DNA from: Eutypa lata
Taxonomy: Eukaryota; Ascomycota; Sordariomycetes; Xylariales; Diatrypaceae
NCBI GenBank assembly: GCA_022661535.1
Contig: JAKULF010000003.1
Span: 6,448,001-6,512,000 of the forward strand
Direction: 5' to 3'
DNA: 64,000 nucleotides
Under the pieces are notes generated by a model, which had not been told where the DNA came from, did no database searches, and saw only the letters and a program-made list of their open reading frames with translations. The translations under genes and the position numbers were made by a program. Within the stretch, counting starts at the first letter, position 1. Every line of letters begins with the position of its first letter. Positions 24,951-38,117 of the stretch are shown one piece after another.

Positions 24951-26430
24951 CATTATCATGTCGAGTGTGTCATAGTTAACAACACTTATTACAGATAGCA
25001 GAGCTTAGTTAATACAGCGAAGCAGCTTATGAAATACCCACCATTTGCTAATATGATGATTGTACAACTTTTTATAGAAACCACATGCCTACCTGCATAT
25101 GTTTGTCACAGACAACATTATGGTTTGCTATGCTGATGCTGGGAGGCTTGCCTACGTATCCTTGTGGCAGTTAAGGCGTATTGTAGTATATGGATGTTGT
25201 AATTAAACATAATAATATTTCATGCCAACTTTCCTATCCAATGTTGTATCAACTGAAATATATAGCTCGTTCAATTTGCTAGCCGTAAAGTTAAAAAGGC
25301 TCTTGTTTTATTGCCTCTTATAAAGCATTCATTGCCTGTGGCCGCATCGGTCAGAAGGCATTTATTAGAAAATACGACTTCGCCCTTCAACAGCGTTTCC
25401 GGCTGGATAGTCTATGGAACGTACCAGTTAGCCGTGTAGCAGATGGAACTTCGGCTTAATCTGCCAGTATCCCAATTGCATTGTACCCATCCATCGGTTA
25501 CACCGCTACGACAGGTTTTCATGATGCCTTTGCTACTCATCCAAATAGATACTCTCGAAGACGTCGCCGACGCACCACAAGTTGGACTACACCACCAGGT
25601 AACACAACTAGAAGCCCTGCGGGCCCAGGAAAAAGCTTTACAACGCGGCCAGCGTACGTCGAGTATGAGAGCTCTGTCGAGTACAAAGATACAGCGTAAG
25701 CAATGGAAAGGTCAACGGACGTGTCGATAGTAATGGGCTGATCCTAAAGTTAGAGCTTGTCAGCTCAAGCTCTTCAATTTATTCTAGGCTTGGAAGTCTT
25801 TGGACCAGACAGGTCTGATTTGGAGGATACAGAGTTTTAGAATTGCTACATCATCTTTGGTCTAATGCTCGACTACCCAAGCAAGGAAGATTTCACAGCT
25901 TCGGGACGAAGCTTCTTTCGAAGCGGTGGTGGTGTTACAACTTACGACCCACCTATCTTAGGTAGCTAGGACAATGGGTAGTTACCCTAAAGCATATGTT
26001 CCCCTATTATCCCCAGCTCACCTTATTTTCATTGACTTGGCATTTTTGACGATGGTCTAATATTTAATTAAACCTTTCTGAACACATCTCCCTTCTAATC
26101 CTCGCCAAACTTTTAGTTTTCTTATAATACACCTTCATAAACTTTGACTACTTTACTATAGAGTTCTTATTGATTATATTATATCGGCAATCACTCTAGT
26201 CTCATCCTCCGTCATTCGACCCTTTGCTTCAGATTCTTGGTACCTCTTTGACTTTAGTCCTTCGCAAATATCTGTCCTATATCCCAGGTAAGCTCTATTA
26301 TCGTCCCCAACTTCAGTTTCTTGTGGTTTCCCCCGGCTCTCCCATAGCCGGTCCCCAACCCTTCCTCCCTCTCCAGGACATCGTCACCACCCCAACCAGC
26401 CGTACAGTATTATACAGTGTAATATCTAAA
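24951..26430. other. Gene-poor stretch with possible ORF relics
   Basis: A 95-codon frame near 25443 and a 72-codon frame near 25481 overlap each other and look unlike known proteins. C/T-rich sequence near 26330-26400 resembles that upstream of the second family promoter and probably belongs to the duplicated unit. Confidence 0.5.
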
Positions 26431-26494
26431 GATTCATTAGATCTTGACCTAGGGTGGGTCATAATGATAAGCCCTATCAGTTGGGGTATAAATA
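26431..26494 (+). promoter_or_regulatory. Shared family promoter block, copy A
   Basis: Contains ATTCATTAGATCTTGACC, the dyad TGACCTAGGGTGGGTCA (26444-26460, TGACC and GGTCA arms), CCTATCAGTTG and a TATA box TATAAATA at 26487-26494. It is closely similar to copy B at 28.9 kb and to copy C on the minus strand at 20.8 kb. The distance to the ATG at 27453 is about 960 bp, so the transcript probably has a long, perhaps spliced, leader. Confidence 0.72.
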
Positions 26495-27452
26495 CGAACC
26501 CCTTACTGCATCTACTCCTTCATTTCATTTCATTTCTTTCCTTCCCAACTTCATCCTATTCTTTCTTCACGATACAGATTCGTAAAAAGCAATCTCTTCG
26601 TGGAAACATCTTCATTAACGAATTTCCTTAGATCAACAGAAATCTGAAGTGAACAGCTTACTCCTACCTACGACTATCTCTCCATTCTAACTATTCGTGT
26701 CCGGGTTTCTATCCCGTGAGCTCTTACTCGCCCTCGTCCTTCTTTCTACACTGGAGCTGGTAAGCAGAATACCCCTGGTAAGTTTACGATACTTTGATAT
26801 GACGGTGGTCTCACCTCCAACCTCCATTTCTTGGGGCTCCCCATACTCTGTTATAGGCCTTTCCCCTGCTATCACTGGCAAGAATCCTCGTTGTGCCAAG
26901 CTACAACTACTCCTTAATTACCCATGGCAACGGGTTTCTGCCTTAACCTTTAATTTTCAGGCATTAACTTTCCTTATCAACCCCCATCTCTTATCCTCTG
27001 TTAGTTCCTACTCTTCCTTCTTTCTTCCTAGTCATCTCCCACCTTTCATCGTTACACACTTTTACGAATTCATATCTTATTTACTAATGATTTATCATTC
27101 ACAGACAGTGATAGTCGTGATACTTCATTGCCTGATTCGGATCTGATCTATAGAGATTTCGAGGCTTCCTACTGCTACTTCTACTTCGCCATTGCTGTGG
27201 TCTTATCTTCTACACTGGTCTTTCAGTCTGTTCCTGTTCTTCCACGACTTGAAAGAGGACTTTCGGACAACATCCGTCAACCTAGCGTCCCAGGCTTCTT
27301 CATCAGATTGTGTTTTGGCCACCACATTCTATCTATACCTATTGCATCACCCAACTCTCCTCTACAATTACCTACTATAGATAAACGCCATATCATCCCC
27401 ACCTTTGCATCTACTTTTGACAGTTCCTATTTGTGAAGAACCTACAGCAAAA

Positions 27453-28249
27453 ATGGCTGTTAGCAACACCTCCGCTTTCTCCGGTCCATACATCATCGGC
27501 AGTGCCTACTATGATACCGAGCTCTCCCTCTTCTCTCACACCCGGGAGTCAGGAGTACCCAAGGCTACTTCCCCTGGTATCACGGATATGGACGACAATG
27601 GCAATCTCCTTTACGACTATCTCCAACGTCCGTTCGATCTTGCCATTGATCTGCAAAGTGTAGCAAAGTCTACTCGCATGATGGATGCCGGACAACAACT
27701 AGGGTTCCCCGACAAACTCTACAACGCTCTGGTTGCAGCTAATGCATGCGTCCGCGATCTTCCAGTACCGGAGATTGGCTGCCCCACGCTGTCGGTCATC
27801 TCGCCGTTTCAGAAGAAATACCTCTGTGTAGAGGAGAACAACCACATTCAACCATTCGTCAATCACATGGGCGCCACCATGGATCTACGACTCGCCAACG
27901 AGCTTGCTTTGCAGAGATTCCAAGACGCAGCCTTCAAGCACTTTCCGAAGTTGACGGAAGGGATGTACTCTTACGATGTCAAGGCCACATGGGTCAAGGC
28001 TAAGGGGGACATTCGTGGGGTGGCTCGACTCGCATGGTGGGTGGATGATTTTGGTTGCGTTACTCTGTCAGCCGCAATGCCGGGTACAGATCACCAGGTC
28101 GATATCCGCGTGACTGCCGAATATTTGGCGCAGGGGGTTCACAGAACTACTACTCATGGAGGAATGGTAAGCATTAATGCAGCAATATAATATGACCCAT
28201 GATCATGCTAACATCTGAATAGCCCATCACTATCGCATCCAGACGATAA
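27453..28249 (+). CDS. Orphan-family protein, paralogue 1 (246 aa)
   Basis: Two exons (27453-28166 and 28223-28249, intron 28167-28222 with branch GCTAAC) encode 246 residues. The ATG at 27453 (MAVSNTSAF) is the first ATG ahead of the conserved region, so it is chosen over the upstream TTG. I do not recognise the family. The conserved core runs from about residue 50: YDYLQRPFDLAIDLQSV, PDKLYNALV, YLCVEENNHIQPFVNHMG, LRLANELALQRFQDAAFKHF, RLAWWVDDFGCVTLSAAMPG and TDHQVDIRV. The last exon encodes only PITIASRR. No signal peptide, membrane helix, Cys-rich pattern or nucleotide motif is visible, so a soluble intracellular protein is likely. A paralogue lies 1.4 kb downstream in the same direction and a pseudogene lies 7 kb upstream. 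Composition matches ordinary coding DNA despite AT-rich flanks. Confidence 0.82.
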
Positions 28250-28893
28250 GCGGTCCTCATCTACTGTGAGGCAAACAGCACGGAATTTGTCCAGTCGCCA
28301 AAGATCGATTTATCACCGTGTTTTTCCTTATTTCGTTATGGGTTTAATGTGCTTTCGGCCATTTCGTGGCTTTTCTACCAAATATGGCGCATTTTACCTA
28401 CGCTATCTCTCTCAAAGATTGCAACAGAGTTCTGTCGGGATGCATTTTATGTGTTATAAAGACGTAGATAGGATGGAAGGACGCGTTATGGACGGATGGG
28501 GGTTTATTGCATCAAGATACCCAAACTACTACGTATTGTGGCGTTATGGGCTGGATTTGACGGGGCTGCTCGTAGAGCACTATTCCATAAAGTCATAGCT
28601 TCGCTCTTAATGACTATTGTTTGTGTGTTGCAGTGAATATACATAGCGGTAACGGTTCCGTTTTTGTACTGCGACATTTTGCTTAATTATGTCCTAATGT
28701 TCAGATATTACATTAGTCTACTCTAAATTGGCAGCGCTTTTGTCCATCATGTTAATATTAATCGTATAAGTTCGTTAGGCTGTCTTGAATCTCCGCCCCT
28801 TTACCCCTTCCCCCTTTCCCTTTTAAGGTATCATCATTATCCCAACCACCTAGAAACCAGCCCCAGCGACCATCTGCGCAGTATAATGGATGT

Positions 28894-28950
28894 ATATTCA
28901 TTAGTTCTTGACCTACAGTGAGTCATTATAATACGTCCTATCAGTTGTAC
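28894..28950 (+). promoter_or_regulatory. Shared family promoter block, copy B
   Basis: Contains ATTCATTAG-TTCTTGACCTA, the dyad TGACCTACAGTGAGTCA, and CCTATCAGTTG, in the same order and spacing as copy A. The canonical TATAAATA is not conserved here. Sequence before it is also similar to that before copy A, so the duplication includes at least 100 bp upstream. About 730 bp separates it from the ATG at 29679. Confidence 0.7.
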
Positions 28951-29678
28951 ATACATGCCACTCCTTTTTCCATCTATTCCCATTCACTACTCTCTCTGCC
29001 ACCAAATCTTCACGAATCTATAATTTCTAGATTAACAGTCTATCACTTCTAGATAGTTGCAGAGGCTATCCGTCATCTTCAGGCTTATATCTGACTCAGA
29101 GAGTATTTAGTACTACTACTTCTTCGTGATCTAGGTCGTTTGATATTCTAATTTATTCTCATCTACATCAGAGAGCAGGGATTTGAGGTAAGTTGCTAAC
29201 GTGAATTTCTACTATGCTCGGTATATTAATTCTTCTCAACATGTCAGCAGGTTTGGTGCACGTGATACGTATGCCATAGGGTCTAAACCCTAAAGGCTTA
29301 CGACTGTAGGTACAGGACAATAGGGATGAAATCTGCACAATGGGCTGCAATCCTAAAGTGTCCATACTGTCTCCCAAGGCACTAGGTTTTTTCTAGTATT
29401 TATGGCTTTCTAGGGGCACTTGCCGACCTTCGCAATACTTTAATACATTAAGCGTTTTTCCCGACTTTGTAGTTCGGCATCTTTTGCATCCAAGATTCTG
29501 ACACAATTCGAATTCTTTTCTGCGGACCTTCCACCTACATCCTCTCTCTATCACGTCTCATCTTACGACCACTTAGCTGTACACACTCTCTCTTCTCTAA
29601 GATTGCGTATCATCAAACTACATTACTACTACACCCCTCATTCTACCTCTATATACAGCAGCATCTACAGCAGAAGAA

Positions 29679-30451
29679 ATGGCTTCTACCCAGTACACTT
29701 CCGCCGTCTCCTCCACCTCGGGTACTAGCAACACGCCTCGCCAAGTTGGAGCGCCAGGAGCATCAGCCGCTATCGCTCCGCTTAGCGACAAGGATGCGGA
29801 CGGCAAAATCATGTACCAGCATCTGCAGCGGCCCTTTGAGCTTACTGTCGACCTCCGAAGCGTCGCAGTTATGAACCGTTCCATTGAGGCCAGATACCAA
29901 ATGGCATATCCCGACAAACTTCTGCGAGCCATGGTGGAAGCAAAGTCGCGTGTCTCCGGCTTTGAGGTTCCCACAGCTGACTGCTCGACGTTCACTGTCT
30001 CCCAGGGTCAGAAGGGTTACGTCTGCGTAGAGAAGAACAACCGGGTCTTGCCGTTCCTCAATGTCATCGGAAGCACCATTGATCTTCGCTTGATCAATGA
30101 GCTGGCTCTCGAGAAGTTCAGAGATGCAGTCTACAAGCATTTTCCGAACCTAACAGAGGGCATGCAACAATGGACCATCGAAGGACAATGGGTTATGGCC
30201 ACAGGCGACATTCGTGAAGTTAGCCGGCTCGCTTGGTGGGTAGATAGTGACGGCTGCGTTTCTCTATCTGCTGCGATGCCAGGAACAGATCACCAGTTGG
30301 ATATTCGTGTTAGTGCAGGGCCTCTTACACCCGGAGCCCACAACATCCAGACTGATGGAGGAATGGTAGGTCATCCAACAAGCTAGCAATGCAGTAATCC
30401 AAAATCAAGCTAACGTTTACATAGGCCATTACCATTGCTTCTCGGAGATAA
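29679..30451 (+). CDS. Orphan-family protein, paralogue 2 (237 aa)
   Basis: Two exons (29679-30365 and 30425-30451, intron 30366-30424) encode 237 residues. The intron sits at the same codon boundary as in paralogue 1 (after GGM) and the last exon again encodes eight residues, AITIASRR. Conserved blocks are MYQHLQRPFELTVDLRSV, YPDKLLRAMV, YVCVEKNNRVLPFLNVIG, LRLINELALEKFRDAVYKHF, VSRLAWWVDSDGCVSLSAAM and GTDHQLDIRV. The N-terminal 40 residues are Ser/Thr/Ala-rich and not conserved between copies, so they are probably disordered. No targeting signal. Divergence from paralogue 1 is substantial although the reading frames are intact, which argues that both copies are under constraint. Function unknown. 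Confidence 0.82.
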
Positions 30452-31290
30452 GAAGTTGATATCACAACCTCTCCGGATGATGAAACAACATAAGGCAAAC
30501 AGTTGGAGCCAGCTAGATCATCTACGAAGGATAGATAGGCTACTATGTCTTTTGTTGCTTCTTATGGAGCTAAATGCGGCTGTCGGTCTTCAACGACTCC
30601 TACGAAAACACGTCCACACTTTTCTTTTTTTAGAGATACCCAGGTTATACGGAGTTTGGAGAATTTGGGTGGCGTTAAGGCGAATAGAATAAGGTTACAG
30701 GAGGCATTGTACCATAATTTTCATTGATGGGGGTTATGGATCACGTTTGGTGTATAGCATGAACTCATGAAGTTCTTTATACATGAGACCTGATGAGAGG
30801 AGCGAGGCTGTCTACGGGATATTGGTGCATGAGCCAACAGATAGCTATACTATTAATTGAGTGCCATTGCTTCCCCCAACTCTGTTCAAGTTACAAACCC
30901 TCCGTCTTGCGATCTTCTAAATTGTGTATCTACGATGGTATATTAGTTCTTCCAATATTTGTGTAGACGCTTCCAGAAAATGTTCCGTGATAAAGAAATG
31001 ATCCAATTTAGAAGAAATTACGATATCACATTGAAACCAACATTGGAGATGGGGTGCATGTATTACATCGTATTCACCTTATGACCTACATCTCACAAAT
31101 ACTATCCTTTAAGTAACAAGTTTCACTTTAAACGTAGCCTCGCTGGATCTTGGATTACTATCATCAAGTCAAATATACCTTTAGATGGGCTATGAAGAAG
31201 GCGAGGGAGATAGTCAAGCAATACTAAACATGGCTAAACGAATTTGAGAAAATACCTATCTGTTGGCGCCAGAAACGTGACCTAAACTAC
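30452..31290. other. Intergenic (convergent), no gene seen
   Basis: 3' flank of paralogue 2 and of the kinase-like gene. Frames near 30435-30727 overlap the 3' end of paralogue 2 and look like untranslated sequence. Confidence 0.5.
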
Positions 31291-32211
31291 TTAACTTCGC
31301 CTTACATGCCAATCATCGATTGCTTTCTGCAAACACCAAGCGTTAGTTATCACTCTACTCTACAACAATCAATCCAATAACACTGACAAATGTAAACTGA
31401 CCTGGAAATGTGCCTGGACTTCGCGTCTCACAACCTCCACATCCCTATCAGCGTCAACTCTAATAACGCGCACACCTGCACCGGCGAGAGCAACAAGCAG
31501 CGCCTCGCTCTCCCTATTATTCCGCTCCACTCTCTCCCTCACCAACTCCGGAATCGCATCGTCCGGACGCCCCGACGAGGTTCCACCGCGGCTAAGAACG
31601 CGCCGGATCAGGGTCTCCGGTGGACAGGAGAGGTAGATGGCGCAGCTCGCTGGCGGCATCTCCGCGGCAGTCCAAGCCGCGACGTGCTTCTCGTCGCGGG
31701 GAAATCCGTCAACAAGCCAGGCGCGCTGATTGTGGTACCTAATCCCGGTTTCAACGATAGTCTCGCGGAGGAGCTTCACCGCGGCGTCTGCGGGAAGGAG
31801 GGGGTTGCTGGAACCCCCCTTGCGCCTCGGGAAACTGCTCACCCACGAACCTGGGATCTTGTCTATGTGGCGGATGAGGTCACCGTAGGATAGGTGGGTG
31901 AGCAGCGGTGGGCCTGGGAAGGCGGCCTTGAGGAGGGTGGATTGCGTCCCCTTGCCTGCTCCCGGGGGTCCGAGGAGAAATACGACTAGGGGCTCCTCGG
32001 GGGAACTGGCTTCTTGGGGATTTGTGATGGGGCGTTGTGCTGTTGGATACTTTGACCTTATCTTAAGCTTCATGCGAGTTAATGCCCACTGATGAACAGA
32101 CGTAGTAATGCCATAGCTCACATTACCGATTCGGACTGACCATTTCCTAGCATGGCTCGCTATATATTGGAATAGTGACGCTACCTGAAAAGCTCGCGGT
32201 TCGTTTAACAT
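31291..32211 (-). CDS. Adenylate/UMP-CMP kinase-like P-loop protein
   Basis: Two exons (32211-31402 and 31326-31291, intron 31327-31401 with branch AACTAAC) encode 281 residues. The P-loop LLGPPGAGKGTQS is followed by THLSYGDLIR, where adenylate kinases have the NMP-binding Thr-Gly-Asp-Leu-Arg; here Tyr-Gly-Asp-Leu-Ile-Arg. WLVDGFPRDEKHVAAW matches the DGFPR motif, AIYLSCPPETLIRRVLSRG matches the L/V-x-CPxxxLxxR segment before the lid, and R-RPDDAIPELVRERVE matches RxDD. So the NMP kinase fold and arginines are present. About 75 residues precede the P-loop, longer than classical enzymes, and an alternative start at Met47 (32073) is possible. The second exon adds KAIDDWHVRRS. The fungal group is usually uncharacterised, so substrate is open. 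The first ATG is used rather than the GTG two codons earlier. Confidence 0.82.
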
Positions 32212-33215
32212 GTTCACAGAAAGGGGTGGGAAGGTAAATCAAAGTAGAAATAATAGTCGTCTATCGCGTTGGTTGTGCTCTACGCTCTATTCGCGGGATT
32301 GGGTTGGTTTTCTTACTTACTAGTAAAGTCTCTTGAGCATGGGATTATCTTAGCGATATGGGAGAACAACTTATATATCTTGAGATCCATGACAATGCCC
32401 ATTATGAGTTGTTTGCGCAGAGGTTTCTGGATTTAGCGATGATCATTCTTTCATCGTGGATACCCTTCCAATCGTGTGTCTCAACGACCAATCGGGGCTC
32501 TCTTCTTCGTTTGAGACATTCGAAGCATTTCTGAGAAACGGGCACATGCGCTCCAAGGGCGCGTTTTGAATGGAAGTTCATGTCTAGCCTCGATTTACCA
32601 ACTTCGCGACTGTGCCATTCATCTTCCTGTATGGCAATGGCTGTAGGATATCATAGTAGACTGCCATATTTCGACGGTCCGTAAGTGGACGGCTAGCGGC
32701 ATATAATTTATTAATTTTGTGGGCGTGTATTGCCTTGAGACGTGCACTACCAATAATTACGACTTTTAGCCCTAAAGTGACGGCTTACTGTTACACGTAG
32801 AGATAACAAGTCATTTGTTCGGCAAGCCATACAAACGGGCAGATCAAATCTATGTTTCTTTAGAAATTGCTCCTCCTGTGATAACGCCTTGCCAGAATGC
32901 TCTACAGGGCCGTTCTATAACCACTGTATGCACTTGGAGACGGAAAGGACTATCAAGGATCCGGTTAATAACCCTTATACCCCTAATTCAAGCACGGCAG
33001 CGGGGTAATTTCACCTCGCTTAGCTTTTTGCTTCACTGGTCTGTGGATGTGATGAGTCACATGAGGGAGGCCATCGGTCAAGGCTCCTAGATATTTGAAA
33101 GTTTGGGCACGTCGTATCATCAAGATAACATTAACACAGTAGGAAGTAAAGAAATCCATCGTCAAGCACCTCATTATAGCTCTATATAGCATAGCATCAC
33201 GTAGAATTCCATCAA
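32212..33215. other. Intergenic, no gene seen
   Basis: Between the kinase-like start and the AAA+ stop. Contains short ORFs without family character. Confidence 0.5.
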
Positions 33216-35490
33216 CTACCTTGTCCCCTTATCCTTCTGTATCTCGTCTGCCGAGAAACCCCTCTTTAGTTCCTTGATGTACTCCCCGAACTTCCTCGTT
33301 TCATTGATCACACGATTTAGGTGTTCATGTCCCATTGGTTCACATTTGTACATAGCCAGTTGTCTTGCGGTCGATATAGCATTACGAATCTCTCTTCCGT
33401 TCAGGTTGAGCTCGGACAGCTGGGCCAGGTGAAGTCGAATACTACAGTGTCTATAATTAGCTAAAATCCCTTCTAAGGCATATATACTATATATCAGTAG
33501 CTTAGATATATAAGGAATCGGGAGAGGCTTGGTCGGGAAATATGTGTTTGGGAGGAAGGGTGATAGACACAAGCGTAGTTCAACGGCAAGCAACAGTTCA
33601 AAAGGCTACTTACCCCCTAATATCAACGCCAAAATTCGTCCCGGACCGTACCATAGACGAGGAAGACCCAGGGTGCTTAGATCTCTCCATGTTATCAAGG
33701 CGCTTGACAAAGTTGCTCCAGATTTGTAGTCGTTGGTCTTTTCCCAAGTTATTGTAGCGTAGAGTTAGCTGGATGCGAGATTTGAATGCTTCGTCAAATG
33801 TCCCAACTCGATTACTTGCCAATATGAGGATGCCTTGTTTATAGTCTTAGTAAGTTCACTAGGCTATGAAAATTGGAGGAAAGAAAATACCGTCGTAGTA
33901 CTCTAGCACTCGCAAAAACACTAACCAAATTAGTATTTCGTCCCCGTAGAGTGGTTAGCGTAATAGCGATAACCTTACCCGAAACTAATGCGTTCCGTTC
34001 CAGGTTGAACAGAGATCTTTGTTCTAGGAAGACATCGGCTTCGTCTAAGAGGACAACTATATCCCGGATTAGTTTTATGATGATACATATAAATAGGTAT
34101 TACACGCGTACCGCAACCCCATGTCTTTCCCAGGAGAAGAACAACTTCGAGATACTATTCATGTTAGCGCAGCTCACTACTTAACCAATGTATGTTAAAC
34201 ATACCTTCTCTACTTCTTCTGCCTTTGTACCGATATCACCGCATGTCACTTTGTACAATGGCTTTTTGGCTATCTCTGCCACACTGTTATGTGATTAGGA
34301 TGAATTAGCAATAAGTTGCGTAGTCGGTGGACTTACCTTTCTGCTGTTAGGGTCTTGCCCGTGCCCGGTCCTCTGCGATCTAAAAGTCAGAAGTCTGCGA
34401 TTTTGAGAACTCAGTGGATATTACCCATGCAGCAAGATAAATAGTCCATTCCCCTTTCCCCTGATTACATCCGCATGGTCCTCCGAGTAGAGCTGATTTG
34501 TTACCACAGCTTTCACAAGCTCCTTAGTATCTTCCTCGATGACAAGCAGTTCGAAGGCTTCTTCATTCCAAGTCACTTCTTCGATAAACCCTACCTCCAG
34601 AGTAACTAGGATGCAGTTAGTAAATCCTATACGTCTTTACTAAGGCAGGATATTGTGCTCTAACCCCATTCTTTCTTCTGCATATTGAATCCAAAGATAC
34701 TCGTGGGAAGGCACATGTAGAATTCGTCGCCTAGTTCTGGTTCATCCTGGGACATTATTTCAGGTCCAATATCATCACGATTCTTGCCAAGGTTCTCTTT
34801 CGCCCTATCTTCAGAGTGCATTTGATTGTATGTTTCTGTATCAATCATGAAACGAGAATCGGCATAATTGTTTTGTTAGTATCGAATGCATAGTACTTTA
34901 TGAATAGACACATACCATACTATTGACCTCTTGATCAATATGGCCTTTGTAGCATACGTATTTACGCTGACGGCATTCCCAAAACATCTTCCCACGTTGC
35001 TTGACTTCTCCAATGCTCTCTCTACTTGCGAATCGAGCAGGATAGGCCATCAGATCGATGATTGGGAACTCTCGCGTCCTGGATGGGAGTTTTCCAATGA
35101 CAAATTGCTTAGTGACATTTTGGAATTTCCCATCAAATTCCCATTGAAGTCCTTGAATGGATGCGAAGGACTCGTCTTGCCTTCTAGGTGGTTGGTTTTT
35201 CAGCCAATCCACAGCAGTGAACGCTTCTATTCGAGCGGGGCTGCTACCCTTCCACTTCGAGAAGCATATTTCATGCGGAATCTATCATGTGTCAGAAAGT
35301 TATACTTATGTGAATTGGGGATATCTACAATTGCACGTACAAACAAGTACTCGACATATTGTGCTTTGATTTGATTCTGTGAGAGCAACGAATCCACTGT
35401 TGCCCATTCTTCACCAAAGGAGGACTCTAGATAATCTTGGAATACAGATATTTGTCTTTGGAAAGAGGGGCCTAGTTGTGATTTTGCCAT
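33216..35490 (-). CDS. AAA+ ATPase of the large fungal DUF7025-type family, C-terminal half only
   Basis: Multi-exon AAA+ protein. From 35490 the frame reads LGPSFQRQISVFQDYLESSFG and EEWATVDSLLS. A 47-nt intron (35282-35328) follows, then WEFDGKFQNVTKQF, GKMFWECRQRKYVCYKG, DSRFMIDTETYNQMHSED and LGDEFYMCLPTSIFGFNMQK. The AAA core lies after several introns: Walker A HGGPGTGKTLTAE (split by an intron inside HG-G), Walker B IVVLLDEADVFLEQR, then ILASNRVGTFDEAFKSRIQL (sensor/arginine-finger region) and the lid LNGREIRNAISTARQLA. Family members normally have about 300-400 further residues before SVFQDYL; these are absent here, so the ATG at 35490 is internal to the ancestral protein. The intron after VNSM has no AG before DSRFMID, so an acceptor seems lost. 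It could still give a short protein, but I think it is a split gene whose N-terminal half lies at 57.2-58.3 kb. Confidence 0.78.
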
Positions 35491-36493
35491 TTCTTCGACA
35501 TTAAACGTTGTGGAACTACGATTACGGATGGCTAAGGAAGGAAGGAAGGAAGGAAGGCATACGGCGTCTCTACTCCTCTTTTTTGTCTTCTCGTTTCTTA
35601 TAAAAACGAGAGGGCATTATTCTTTCCGTCTCCCACGTAACTCATATTAAACTATGGCATGATTCCCCCTACCCCTCCCAAAAAGAAGACGGGGATTAGT
35701 TTAGGTAGCAATTTTTCTACAAAGTATGAAATGCGACAACCTATTTTTGTTTTTGTGACTTATTTGTTGTTTCTGGGCCATGGCTCTTCAAATGTCCATC
35801 ATCTGATCTGTCTCCTTTAGCTTTAAGTATAGTACTGGTTTGGGTTGGGTGCGAGTGACTGTATGATGGATATCAAACAGTATGATATATACTGAGCCTG
35901 GAGCTGAGAACACACATCCCTAATATTCTCTCGCGGTAAGGTCACCAAAAAGATGCAAGTCAGCCAGCTATTCTATAGCTCCAAATAACCAAGGAGACAA
36001 ACTTTGATTTGACCTAGTATGTCTGAAAACAGCAAGCATGCGAATAGATCATGTTTTTGAGAAGCAGAAGCAGCAGCAGCATAAACCCTTTAGCTAGGAC
36101 TACCTACCTACCTACCTACCTACTGCCCTTCTTGTCGAACTCAAAAGTGGAAGAAAGTGAGAGGAAAGTCGAGACAGATAAACACACCCCAAACCCCCCT
36201 CCTCAAGCGAGGTCAAACATTACCATGTATCATATTACATCTCATCTCATCCATCCTATTGCACAGTTCCGATAATGAATAGACAGGTCTGGTAAGTCTA
36301 AGTAGCTACTTCGTAGTATGTACCTAAGTTCGCCCACCCCATTCCCAGAACAAACAAACTACATACATACATACACATATACAAGAAATCGTCACCCTCA
36401 TTCTGTAGATATAATATTTTTAAAAAAATCCGCTCGCTTCTAAGTCCCCGATCTCACTCACTCACCCACCCACCCACCCACTCTTTCCTTCTA
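35491..36493. other. Intergenic with simple repeats; probable inversion breakpoint
   Basis: Holds (AAGG)5 at about 35535-35555, (CTAC)n near 36100-36122, (ACAT)n near 36360 and (CACC)n near 36465. No gene. The breakpoint inferred for the split AAA+ gene should lie here, close to 35.5 kb. The reverse complement of 35518-35532 recurs at 58357-58374 with a small gap. Confidence 0.5.

Positions 36494-38117
<1,624 letters not shown>

Noticed and set aside
25443..25730. Overlapping short frames, one Arg/Thr/Pro-rich
   Set aside because: Two frames of equal length compete, neither has introns or family-like sequence.
28266..28598. 110-codon frame right after orphan paralogue 1
   Set aside because: Lies in the 3' flank. 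The matching flank of paralogue 2 resembles it at DNA level but has no corresponding frame, so it is probably untranslated.
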